Shown here: piece after piece, positions 31,940-43,312 of the stretch
Position numbering within the stretch: the stretch's first letter is position 1
How the letters are laid out: every line of letters begins with the position of its first letter
Assembly (NCBI GenBank): GCA_025200525.1
Contig: CM045761.1
Coordinates: forward strand, 95,146,182 to 95,210,181
DNA: 64,000 bases
Reading direction: 5' to 3'
Origin: Camellia lanceoleosa
Taxonomy: Eukaryota > Streptophyta > Magnoliopsida > Ericales > Theaceae
Translations under genes and position numbers: made by a program
The notes under the pieces: model-generated
Told to the model about the DNA's origin: nothing
Database searches by the model: none
What the model saw: the letters and a program-made list of their open reading frames with translations, nothing else

Positions 31940-32070
31940 ACTTATATACACTGACTGGTATGAATACGCCGATTGGTATAAATATACTGACTGGTATGAA
32001 AGGAACACACTTATATACATTGACTGGTATGAATACACTGACTGGTATGAATACACACTTATATACACTG
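31940..32070. repeat. ~18-22-bp repeat (GACTGGTATGAATACAC type)
   Basis: Six to seven degenerate units of CTGACTGGTATGAATACAC occur, some as CACTTATATACACTGA. The minus-strand frame rich in YSYQSVYIS is its translation. Confidence 0.75.
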
Positions 32071-32394
32071 AATAGTTGACTCGAGCGGTGGAGGAAACAG
32101 AATCTCTAACTCGACTATGTCCCTAGTTCATTGCCTTGACCCTTTTTTTCTCTCTTGATTTTTTGTAAAAAATGTTTTGATCAACATGAGAGTCAGATTA
32201 GCATACTTATTCCATTTTCTGTTTTGAAATCATGTAAACTAAGTTGTGAGCACTAAAAATTTTCCTTTTTTAAGTCCAAAGAATGGTCTGGTTTTGCAAA
32301 AATGAAATTTTTTTTGAGAAAATCAGTCAACTTCATTCAAAATAATCAAAACCTATTTTTGCAAATGGCCACTACCCAACCAACATGGAATCAA

Positions 32395-32565
32395 CCATTG
32401 GGATGCATAGCCCCGAACCAGATAATCAATGGTGATAACCGAACCAAGCCAATCCGAACCGAATGAAGCCGACCAGAACTGGACCAAACTGAACCGTCGA
32501 ACCGAACCGAACCAAACTGAACCAAGTTGAATTGAACCAACTTAACTGAGCTGAACGAAGATACA
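32395..32565. repeat. GAACC-rich minisatellite
   Basis: A dense series of (C)CGAACC and AACTGAACC motifs, giving frames rich in SV/QF on the minus strand. No gene. Confidence 0.7.
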
Positions 32566-32689
32566 CCAATCAAACACGGATAGAACAACCAAGTCGACTA
32601 AAGATACACGAATCAAGCATGGACGAAATGAATGAGTTGAAAAATTATTAGGGCCGAACTTTGAGATGAAGCTATCTACATATCCCAAA

Positions 32690-33720
32690 GATAGGAACCA
32701 GGCCATCGTAGTTCGGGCTGAGGGTCACTCAGGTATTGACACTCTCCTTTTGTGCTCTAACTTTTGCCAAAGCCGCCTTTTCGGGTTTTCAACCTTGCGA
32801 GCTTTTCATTTTTCATTTTTATTTTTTTCATCAATTTTTTTTTTTCTGCTCTAACCTTTGCCAGGGTCGCCCTTCCGGGTTTTCCGCCCAGCGAGCCTCT
32901 CAAGGGTTTCAGTTTAGCTTGTCCATGTTGATTGGGTGTGAGATCTCTAAGCCATCAAAATCTATAATAATGACTGCTACACTTGACCAGGAGATATGAT
33001 GATGTAAGGACTAGGCTACTTGGGTCTGAATTTGCCCCTAGTGTTGCCCCTAGTGTAGTGGATAGGAACTCGACTGTCCTTCAATAATAAAATTTATTCT
33101 CTCAAATTCTAGGTTTGGCCTTTTTGGGCGGTCTTCATTATGAAACGATTCAATTTTAACTCTTTGATCACATCCAACCTTTTGCCCCTAGTTCAAGGGC
33201 TGCTTCAAATCTAAATCACATCCAACCTTCTTGCCTCTAGTTCAAGGTTTGCTTCCAATCTGAATCCCAGGCCCTACATAGTTTTGGCTAAGGTTCACTC
33301 GGGTATTGACACTCTCCTTTTACACTCTAACTTTTGCTAAAGCCGCCCTTTCGGGTTTTCAACCTTGCGAGCTTTTCATTTTTCTTTTTCTTTTTCTTTC
33401 TTTTTTTTTTTTTTTTTTTTTTGTGCTCTAACTTTTGCCTGGGTCGCCCTTCTGGATTTTCAACCCAGTGAGCCTCTCAAGGGTGGTACCTTATTGCCCC
33501 TAGTTCAAGGGCTGCCTCCATTTCAGCTATGCAAGCCTCACACTTTTGCCCCTAGTTCAAGGGCTATTTCAAATCGAAATCACATTCTCTACCCTGAGTT
33601 CAAGGTCTGTTTTCAATCTGGATCACATCATTGCCCCTAGTTTAAGGGCTGCCTCCATTTGAATCACATCATGGCCCCTAGTTCAAGGGCTATTTCCAAT
33701 TCGGCTATGCAAGACTTACA
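32690..33720. repeat. Two long direct repeats plus GCCCCTAGTTCAAGG units
   Basis: A ~200-bp block with TCACTC.GGTATTGACACTCTCC, GGGTTTTCAACCTTGCGAGC and GCGAGCCTCTCAAGGG occurs at about 32700-32905 and 33290-33485. TTGCCCCTAGTTCAAGGGCTG or variants recur about seven times between 33030 and 33700. Non-coding. Confidence 0.75.
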
Positions 33721-34568
33721 CTTTGAATGATCATTGAATACTTCAAATCAAGGTTTGAAAGCTAAGGAGCTAAGGAGGTCGGACCACGAGTCAAGAGGGA
33801 TCCTATGCTGTATAACTAATTCCAGGCATGTCTTCGTAGGACCACGCAAAAACAGTTTTTGAAATCTTTTCACATAGTGACTAATCACTCGTACTTTTAC
33901 GAAGATAAGATAGAACCAATTTGGACCATGCCAGGATCCTTCTCAGTACCCACATTAACAAAAATGATTTTATTCATCAAAGGCTTAGCACACCTCTCAT
34001 CTTCTCAGTTGATCAAAATTTGCAAATCCTGAGGAAATTCTTCCTCTTCGTTTTTATCAGAGTTTTGGAAAAAGTTTTGAAAAACTTTGGTCAATGCGAT
34101 GAATTAAGGCACAGAGAAGTAGGTAGACTCTATGGCATTTTGTTTTTTTATTTTTCTGTTTATTGAAAAGAGACTATGACTCAGCAATGACAACAGACTT
34201 TTGAAAACATACTCAAAAGAAAATGACAAAGATGACCTAGACAGGACAGAAATGTCTAGGTTAGCACTATTGAAATCAATAGACTCTAACTCATTAGGCT
34301 GACTCGAGCCTAACTCTAACTCTACAAACTTGGTGGAGTCAAACTTAGACTCAATACACAATTCAGAACTCAGAATAAAACCATTCTCAAATTGCCAGTC
34401 AACGTGTGGGCCATCCGCAATATTCAAAATAAAACCCGTCCAATCAACAGGTGGTCACTCCCCAATCACAGAGATGGTCGGATACCCTACAAGTTCTATT
34501 TATTTACAATGGTCAACTTTGTGGGATATCGGAGTTTTTTTTTGTTTTTAATTTTTTTTTGATTTTAT

Positions 34569-34605
<37 letters not shown>

Positions 34606-35170
34606 AAGTAATGGTGCTAAATTGAACATCCTAAACCACTCATTCGAATGTGAGAACCCCTATATAGATCCAATACATTACACATAAAGCATGAAAGAGA
34701 ACAAACACCCCTAAAGAGGGTAGGGTTATCCTGTCCTAGCTTGGAATGATCTAGGGTTTCACTATTCACACAAATGGTATCATACATCCTAGAAATGGGA
34801 AAGCATCATGTCCTAATTTGAAAGGTACTATAGCTCACTATATGTACAAGGTTGGCTCTACTTTAGGGGTTGAAGCCAGGGTGACATTACCAAAGAGTCC
34901 TTTGGGTCATAACCAATGAAGATCTTAGGAAATCAGAAGGGTCAATATAGCCTCTCTTCAAAATTCGAGAACCTTTAGATCTCAAAAGATTATAACACAA
35001 GACCTCCAAAGTAACGTAGAGATAGGTGTAGTGTCACAAAAAGTGTGTCTGTGCTCCCACTAGCATCTGGACAACACAGGGACTTTAAGTGCACCAATGC
35101 ATGCGATGCAATAAACATATAATTGAAAATAAAAGTCATATCATGGAGTTCGAGTCAAGGTATCATAAAA
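33721..35170. other. 5' leader side of the element, no gene seen
   Basis: This is the stretch next to the PBS, where gag would start in an autonomous element. The longest frame on the element's coding strand is 107 codons (34427-34104), Ser/Leu-rich and without a CCHC or other gag motif. A poly-T run of about 37 bases lies at 34568-34604. A degenerate or replaced gag cannot be excluded. Confidence 0.55.
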
Positions 35171-35188
35171 TCCCCAACAGAGTCGCCA
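35171..35188 (-). other. Primer-binding site
   Basis: TGGCGACTCTGTTGGGGA on the minus strand lies five bases inside the 5' LTR end. It resembles the tRNA-type PBS I recall for Ogre/Tat elements (reported as tRNA-Arg). The tRNA identity is from memory and unverified. Confidence 0.75.
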
Positions 35189-35193
35189 GAAAC

Positions 35194-38100
35194 TATAACA
35201 TGCTCGGGGGGTACCCGTGCGCGTTAAACAGTTCGGACTCCCGAGATCTCTTTGATCTAGTCTCACGAGTGTAATGTGAAACGTAGATGAGAGTCCAGAT
35301 TTGGCAATTTTTATTGAAAATCCATTTTATTGCAATTTTGTCAAAAATGGACTACGTTATTAGATCTCAGAATCCCCACCTAATATTTTGGGAAATTAGG
35401 AAACCCATGACTCGTGCCAAAGCCACTGTTCGTCGTAACCAAGGATGCTTGGCTCGGAACCTTAGGTATGAGAGGGGAAGGTCAATAATGAGCACCCTCG
35501 CTCACCCGATCAAAAGATCGGCATCAACTAAACCATGATATGAATTTTATTTTCTTTATATGTTCATGTTCTGATTATTGTAGTAAATCCTAAAATTTAC
35601 TATGTGAAGCATACAAGTATAGACTAGTTTGCTCAAATTGAAACAATTCAACTTCATGTTTGTTTTTCAAAAAGGAGTTTGAATTTGCCACTTGACAAAG
35701 TGGACTTAAAGTTTGTGAGTTTGCCACTATAAAGTGGACTTAAAACGTACAAGCGTTGAATCATTCCAATTCAAGTAACAAGCCTTCATCCACAGACATT
35801 CATAGAGTTATATCACATAATCACATAGCCTCATGGTAGAATGCTAACACATAGTAAGAAAAACACACACAAATGGGATGCTAAAGCGTAAAAACTCACA
35901 GATTTACTGACGTCCCTCGAACAGCTACAAAACAAAGTTAGTAAAATATGCATGATCATATATACAAAGTCCTAATGCAATTCACTCACGAGATGTAGCT
36001 AAAGATCTCACTTCTAAGATATGACATATGAAACATTGCAGGTGATAGCGCACATAATCACGTAGGAATTGATGAAATCTACAAATGCAAACTTAGCCAA
36101 ATCAAAATGCATGAAACATGGATGCAAAGTATGGATATGCATGGCATGTCAAATATATACATATGTACAGTTAGAGAAAGCGATTAAAGAATGGGATAGA
36201 AAGAAGCAGGGTGGGGGATTATTACAACACTTTAAATATTACAGATCCGAGAGAGAGGGAAAGGAATAAATATTATAGCAAAATATAAAAATCCTCACAA
36301 ACTCTCAAAATAAAAATAAAATGAAACAGTGACACCTTAATCAATCCTGGCAGAGATGGCTCGAGCAAAACCTCATAGAATCACATGAGAATCACGTGAT
36401 CAATCATCATAAATAGACCATTATAAACCATATACTGCAAGTGGACCCCATCAGCCCATGTCTTAACTCCCACCAATTTCTTAACAAATTGGGTCCAAAG
36501 AGATGCAAAACAAACCCACGGCCAAGCACTACTCAACCAGCCCATAAAAATGGCTCAAACTATTGACATATGAACCAATGTTAATGGCCCATTAATATCA
36601 AGGCCCTCTGAGAGAACACGTGAGCCCCCCTCCAAATTGATGTTCAGCAGAAGTGCCACCACCCTTACTTCCATAACACCATGGCGTAGACGAGGTGGCC
36701 ACCGGAGCTGGAGTCGGGAGAAGGAGAACAGAGCTTCAGAATGTCGAGAGCCCATCGGAAGGTGTTCATGCTCTCTTCGCTGCTATCTTTTTTTTTAACC
36801 ACATTTGCATGCCCCTTTTCTATCCACCCCGTCAGTGTAGTGTAGTCCAGCTCAGTCGCAAGGATCATCCCCAAGCATCATTCACCTTGTCAACTCTACA
36901 AGCCATTCCTCCATTTTGAAAAGAGAGAGATAGACAGAGGGAGATCCTTGAGAAGAGAGAGTTGCCGAGATGATGATCCTTCCAGCGGATCGGCGCCACC
37001 GACGTATCGGGAAGAAAGTTGGTCAAGTGAGGAACATCTTCGAGTTCAAATCCATCATCAACGGTGTCGTTTGAATTTTGAGCTCTGATGGGGTGATTAT
37101 GGTGCCAAAGCAACAATTTTTTGGAATAGATTGGTGAAAACAAAACAAATGGGAGTCCACCCAAGAGGAAGGGGAGATAAGAGAGAGAGATGGGCTGCTT
37201 GTGTTGATTCAAAAACTCAAGAGAGAGAGAGAGTCCATGTCGGTTTTGTAAGTGTGTTGAGTGTCTCCATGTGTGTGATCTGTGTGGAAGGAGAGAGAGA
37301 GAGAGTCATTGGATGCATGTCTCAATCTGTGATGTCCGTGTGTATGGTGGTGTCCGTGTACTGTGTGTGTATGGCGTCTTTGTTTTCTTTTTGTACTCCA
37401 ACCCTCTACTGAGAGAGAGAGCTAGAGAGAGGGAGTTGTAGAGAAAGTGGTGCCAAGAGGTTGATGCCGTGTGTGGTGTGTTATGTGTGTGCTAGGTGTA
37501 ATGCTCTCTCTCTCTAAACCGTGTGTGTGAATATGCATGTCATCATGTGTGCTGGGTCCGTTTAGCTCTGTGATAGCCGTGTGTGAGAAGATGAAGTTGG
37601 TGGTGTGAAGTGTGTGTCCTCTCTCTCTAAACCCGTGTGTGTGTGTTCAGCGGTGAATGGGTGTGTTCAATGGTATTGTGCATTTGTATTGGGATAGCAG
37701 TGGTGGTGTAGTGAGAGTGTGTGTTGTGCATGTGTGTGGTGTGCTGCTGCCGTGAGTGTGTGTGCATGGCTGTGTGTGGTGTGAGTGGTGTAAGTTGCAG
37801 TATGTGTGTATATATGGTGTGTGATAGGAGAGAGAGAGATATGAAGTTGGGTTGTTTTTTTCTCTAGAGAGAGAGAGTTTGCAAGACCAAAAATTCTCTC
37901 CCAAAATCCCCCCCCTCTTCTTGGTGGTGTGTTGAGTCTCAATTATAGAGAAAGAGCCATCACCCATGTATGTCGGTAAGATGAGAGAGACCAAATTGGA
38001 GAGAGAGTGCCCCTCATTAGTGTATCCCTCAATCATTCAAGAGAGTGAAGTGTTTGTTGTGTATGTCTCCTCTCCACCCACTCTCACCTGCTCTCCTCTT

Positions 38101-38528
38101 TTTCTTTTCTTTTTTGATTCTTTTCCCCCATGACAATACATGTTCCCTCCTCTTCTAAAAATAATTGTTTTCCACCGCCTCCACACAGCCTCACCAAAAA
38201 TCTTATCTCCATCTCCCCACTCATTCATCCTCTTTTTTTAATTTTATATATATACTTTTTTTTTATCATTTTCTTTTTTATCAAATATCAAAATTAATTA
38301 TACCAATTTAGATAAAAACATCAAAAACTATGTACAACACATAAAATTATAAAATATTATGAAATACTAAAAATTAATAATTTGGCCAACATGGGTAAGG
38401 TTTGGGATTAAAGTTTTTTTGATATTTTCTGCTGAGAAATTCATAAAATAGTATATTCCAACTTTCATCATGGGGTGCTCAAAAGAAGGTGCCCAAGTCT
38501 TAGGGCCGGTTAAAATGAGATGTCTACA
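35194..38528 (-). mobile_element. 5' LTR of the 14.9-kb element
   Basis: 3,335 bp, collinear with the 3' LTR at 23586. On the minus strand it starts TGTAGACATCTCATTTTAAC and ends GAGCATGTTATA, followed by the PBS. The start differs from the 3' LTR (CATCTC versus CACCCC). It contains a TATATATATA tract at 38244-38254 and a GA/TG-rich zone at 37150-37850. Confidence 0.9.
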
Positions 38529-38533
38529 GATGG
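38529..38533. other. Target site duplication GATGG, right
   Basis: The same five bases as 23581-23585, directly adjoining the right LTR end. Confidence 0.92.
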
Positions 38534-39141
38534 CAACGGAATAGGTTTGTAGTAATCTACCCCTACTTTTATGCCCTACCTTGAAGAAACTCTCCACACT
38601 AATGGCTAAACTATGGAGTCATGTCCATTCATGTTTTTAGAATTCATAATAGAAAAAGAATAAAATGATGAGAGACAAAAAATTAAGAAGAGAAATATTT
38701 TTTTTTTTTTTAATTACGTTGGAGAGTGAAACAGTTAAAAGTTCTATTACCAAAATACAAAATTCTACCATGTACACTCACATCGTAAGAAAGTTATAAA
38801 TGTTTGTGTTGTTATGTCATTTTGTAATGACGAATCTATAATGTGAACCTCTAAAGTGAAAGAAACAAACTATTGTGGTTATATTATGAATATTGTGGTT
38901 ACAAACCTTTTGATTCTTGCTAGTGCCACTTGCCTTGTTTTCTTATGTGCCTATCCATTTGTTTCAAGAATTACATAGCCAAGTACACTGTAACACCAAA
39001 CTTTATTAATGGAAAATAATCAAAAGAGAAGATCAACTATGTTACATAATTATATAATTATAGTCCTTGCTATATTTGTTGTTGTCATTACACAATAACG
39101 TCAATATATGTTGTGCAACATATACATAATTTGTTAATTGG
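38534..39141. other. 3' flank of kinase copy B
   Basis: AT-rich. The part from about 38920 matches the 3' flank of copy A (20690-20934), so it belongs to the duplicated unit. No gene is seen. Confidence 0.6.
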
Positions 39142-42100
39142 TTATCGCCCTTCAATACTTGATAGAGATGCCTTATTTATAGAATATATTTTATTGCATT
39201 GTGATCGAAGATCGACATCTGACAAGCTTTTAATGGTGAATGTAGGTTGTTTTGGATGTGGAAGATCTATTTCAGTGCTGAGCATGAGAACCACATCAGA
39301 CATAGTTGGCCTATCCGCAACGTGGTCCTGAACACAAAGAAGGCCAATCTGTATACATCTCATTACTTCAGACCAGGAACATGAATCAATCACTACCTTA
39401 GCTACTAAGTCTGATGCTCGGCTTTCGTTGCACAATTTCCATGCCTAGAATAGTTCCACATATGTCCGTATATGAATTAGTAGAACCACATATAATGGTG
39501 GTGACTAACAATATATGAAAGCATGTAATGGTGAAATTAGTGCACTTACATAACCAAGGAGGTTCAAATATTTTTCACGATAATGGAAACATGTATTCCT
39601 CATGCCATTGACCATCTCTAGTAACAAAACACCAAAGCTATAGACATCTGATTTCTCTGAAAATAGCCCTCCTATTGCATACTCGGGAGACATGTATCCA
39701 CTGCATTTGATTAGAAATTATTACATTTATATATGCTTACCCAAAATTATAGGACTTCCAGTCAATAAATATAATATAACTATTCTAAAAAAATTGAAGA
39801 TTAAAAAAAGGAAGGAGACAAAACTTATTTATTGAATCACTTATATTGCCTAAATGCATATTTTAATCCAGTCATTTCACTAAATGATAAACAAAAATAA
39901 AATTTATGTACCGAAATGAAAACTACTTAGCCTCATTTGTAACTCTAGTCTCCATCCTAATCAAAGATATATTTTAAGCTTATTTTTAAAGTGGTAAGCC
40001 TGTTGTGATCCATACTAGTGGCTATTTCCATTATACTTTTATTTGTTGTATTTCAAACATAAAATGTTCCATATCAATACATAACTGCATCAGTAGAGAA
40101 AATAGTTGGCAAAAGTGAGAAAAATCTATTGAAGGAAAGAAAAGATCCTTACAATGTTCCCACCACTCTGTGAGTATTTGCCAGCTCTTGTGTCACTTGG
40201 AAAATTCGCGCTAACCCAAAGTCTGAAATTTTCGGATTCATGTCATCATCTAAGAGAATATTGCTAGCCTTCAAATCTCTATGAATAACCCTTAAACAAG
40301 AATCCCGATGGAGATAAAGAAGCCCTCTAGCAATACCCTGAATAATGTGGAAGCGTTTAACCCAATCAAGCTTCACCCCTTTCGTTGCATCTAAAGCATG
40401 AAAAAGAAGAAAACAAGTTGGAAAATTTCTTTCCTGAGTGCTAGACATAGTTGTAGTAACAATATTGAATGCTATGAACAATTTACAGGAGGAAAGATGA
40501 GACTATAAACCAACCAAAGAGAAAAGTGTCCAAGCTTTTGTTTGTCATGTACTCATAAACCAATAGCTTCTCTTCCCCTTCAATGCAGCAACCCAAGAGC
40601 CTAACAAGATTCCTGTGCTGCAATTTGGATATCAATATGATCTCATTCTTGAACTCTTCCACGCCTTGTCCTGAATGCCTCGAAAGTCTTTTCACTGCCA
40701 CTAGCTGCCCATCTTCCAACTTTCCCTGTAGTCCACCATTTTTATTAGTTAGTAAATCAGATATATGTCAACTTAATTCATATATTTAAAAACATAATTA
40801 CCTTATAAATGGGTCCAAATCCTCCTTCCCCAAGTTTGTTTGTTGTGCTGAAGTTATTGGTAGCAGCTAATATTTTATCAAAGCCAATAATAGGTAGCTC
40901 TGAAGTGTCCATTGAATCAGCCATTTCAAAGTCCTTTCTTCTGTTTTCTTTGTTTACTGATGTACAAAAATTGAACCACAGTACTGAAAATTATTTAGAT
41001 TTCTCATATGTTAATAATAATCATAGTCTCTTGTTAGAATTCAATTATGTAGCTTTCTTACCTCTTTGATTTGCTCTCCACCTGTGCAAACCATACATGA
41101 AGGCACCCAAGAGGACAGCCCCAGAAATTGTTGTAAAGCTGATGACGAATTTTTCATCATTTTTCTTATCTTTTCCTGGAAATGAAAAAAAACAAAAAGA
41201 AAAGAAAAGAAAAAGATAATGAAAAACAAATTACAGAGTAAAAATGGCGTTGCTAATCCAAAGATATTAAGGCTCAAATAAATTATCTTTACCCATCTCT
41301 GAATCTGAAAGGCGAAGGTAGAAGTCGTTCCCGTCAAGAGAAACCTGCTGAACATCCATGAGCCCTCCAGTCCAAACCATACAATCAATTCCAGTCACAG
41401 ATGCATATGCCACACAAGAACAGTTACTCAAGCACCATTGTTGGCAACCTGAGGAATCCTCAGTGTACAAATATTCATAATGATCCGGCAGCTTCATACT
41501 TCTCAACTTCCAAAATCCATCATTTTGAGCCTTTCCTGATGATGCTAAGCTGCTAGTGTTCTTTTGGCATAGCAAATCAGTTTTCCTCACACAACCACCT
41601 GCCCAATTTCCTTTCTTCCAATCCTCAATTGAGTTTGGTACAAACCCTTTCAAGCACTCACAATTTGGAGACATATTCTTGTTGCAAACTCCAAAAGGTC
41701 CACAAACCCCATAAATATCACATCGATTGACTGGAACCATAAAATAAACATACGGGTTCTTGACTTTTTCATCCATATACATTAGCTTCAAAGTTCCATT
41801 TGGTGTTAAGAACGTAAAGTGGACATAAGAGATGTTGTAAACGTGCCATGTCATATACACACTTCCCTGCTGATTATCTTGTATGACGTTAAATCCATCG
41901 CCGTAGCATTAGGTCCAAAGGTCCCTATAAACTTCGATCCGTCCATGGACCACTTCTCCAAGATGGCTTGGAAACATTCCAAATGAAAACTCATGTGGTG
42001 TGTCCATTGAAAACCCGCAAACAAACTTTCCAGGATGGGTCATCTTCGTCACCAGAAGACAAGAAGCATTTCTCTCTGTTTTCTTTGTTCATTCTCGCAT

Positions 42101-42600
42101 CATTCCGGTAAAAAAGTGTCACAAGGATAGTTAAAGCTCTCCCACAAGATCAATCCAGAGACACCGCTTTAAGAGTAAGGTTTCCTTGTCCGAAAGCACC
42201 GCAATTGAGTTGTTGGAATGGATGAAACATTTGTAAACCAGAGTGTTGTTCATGCCATCAAGTAGTCTCGATTTCCATCTTTACCAATTGTTAGACTTGA
42301 AGAGGCGAGTTTGTTTATGTCAGAGTGGATTCTCTCTGTTTGCCACCCATACGACTTTTCGATCATGTATTGGTATGTTCTTTCGCCAAATCCCAACATA
42401 TCGCCATCGGAATTGCTTGGAATGAAGAAGCCTAACTCAAAGATTTGGCCAGAGGAGATGAGAGTTTGTCCTACTGAGATTGGTTGTGATTGTGTTAAAG
42501 TATCAGTTGGAGTGCAGTGTTGTGATGGAATAGTTAATAAGACAAACAAGAGGAATGGGAATGAAAGAAAAGAAAAAGGAATTCTGCATTGGATACCCAT
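39142..42600 (-). pseudogene. S-domain (G-type lectin) receptor-like Ser/Thr kinase, copy B
   Basis: A plasma-membrane receptor kinase of the S-locus/SD1 type. Exon 1 (42600-41293) encodes a signal peptide (FSFLSFPFLLFVLLTIP), the start of a bulb-lectin domain (DTLTQSQPISVGQTLIS then FELGFFIPSNS), the S-locus glycoprotein/EGF-like part (CDIYGVCGPFGVCN) and a PAN domain (CQQWCLSNCSCVAY). Exon 2 (41175-41062) holds the membrane segment (FVISFTTISGAVLLGAFMYG). Exons 3-7 (40956-40802, 40725-40515, 40390-40154, 39700-39550, 39444-39142) give a complete kinase with [26 protein letters not shown] and YMSPEY. All junctions are GT-AG and exons 2-7 stay in frame. Exon 1 is broken: frame changes after FIPSNS near 42405 and several frame switches and stops between about 42300 and 41870. 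Either it is a pseudogene or the exon 1 breaks are assembly errors. The GATGG-flanked element lies downstream and a CACTA starts 365 bp upstream. Confidence 0.9.
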
Positions 42601-42964
42601 TTCCTTTTAAATGTGCTCTGTCTTGTGCTGCTTTGCTAAATGGCTTCACATAACTTGATTTTTATGCTTACATAACTTGTCTCTAATTATTATTATTGAG
42701 ATCCACCTTTCGTTGTATCACCACTTGGGTGGTGCAATTTGACTGAAGTCACGTGTAGTTGCTGCCGGCACATAAGTGTAATTTGATTTACCTCTAATTT
42801 TTTGACTTTTCCCTTCTATCATTAATTACTCTCCTTTTCGAACTCAACTACTCTTCTACTTCTAGTTTAAGTTTTAGATTTTTTTTTTGTTCTTTTCTTT
42901 TTTTTGGGTGTTTCTTATTTATTTCTACATTAACTTACCATTTATCTCTCTCAATTATTGTCCT
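42601..42964. other. Upstream region of kinase copy B
   Basis: 364 bp between the start codon of copy B and the CACTA element. No clear TATA box on the minus strand; pyrimidine-rich. The CACTA insertion separates any distal promoter from the gene. Confidence 0.5.
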
Positions 42965-42983
42965 CACTATAGGAAATTCGTTT

Positions 42984-43312
42984 TTTAGCGGCGTTTTAAA
43001 AACGCCGCGAAAAGCCTGAAAAACGCCGTAATATCTTATAGCGACGTGTAAAACTTTCGCCGCTGATAGGGCCACCGCAATAGCTACACAACGTTTAAAA
43101 AACGTCACTAAAAACATTATACGGCGTTTTTTAAAACGCCGTAAAATCTTTGACAACCGTCTCATCCTCCGTCCCCAAATTAACGTGTGACGTGGAATGA
43201 CGTCATTTTGTGGCGTTTTTTTGAAAAACGCCACTGTTTTTTATTTTTTATGAATTAAATTTGTGACGTCACAATGACGTCATTTTGTGGCGTTTTTCGA
43301 AAAAACTCCACT
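42984..43312. repeat. CACTA subterminal repeats, left
   Basis: Repeated GCGGCGTTTTAAAAACGCCG, GAAAAACGCCGTAA, ACGGCGTTTTTTAAAACGCC and TTTTGTGGCGTTTTTC motifs in direct and inverted order. Such motifs bind the element's own proteins in En/Spm (family knowledge). Confidence 0.85.

Larger units (their letters stand above)
23586..38528 (-). mobile_element. Complete 14.9-kb Tat/Ogre-like LTR element lacking gag-pol
   Basis: A full-length element in minus orientation. The 5' LTR is 35194-38528 and the 3' LTR 23586-26964. The PBS is at 35171-35188 and the polypurine tract at 26965-26976, and the element is bounded by the 5-bp duplication GATGG. The LTRs are collinear along their length; in one 95-base stretch compared by eye (near 23860 versus 35470) there were 6 differences, so the insertion is not very recent. 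The 8.2-kb internal region has no recognisable gag, protease, RT, RNase H or integrase on either strand. Instead it holds several repeat blocks, a long 3' UTR tandem array and one antisense ORF. Assignment to the Tat/Ogre group rests on the PBS, the very long LTRs, the 3' UTR tandem repeats and LTR similarity to the units at 1-10.7 kb. It would need proteins in trans. Confidence 0.85.

Noticed and set aside
34104..34427. Possible gag remnant on the element's coding strand
   Set aside because: The position is right but it is only 107 codons, with no CCHC knuckle or conserved gag motif; kept as unassigned.
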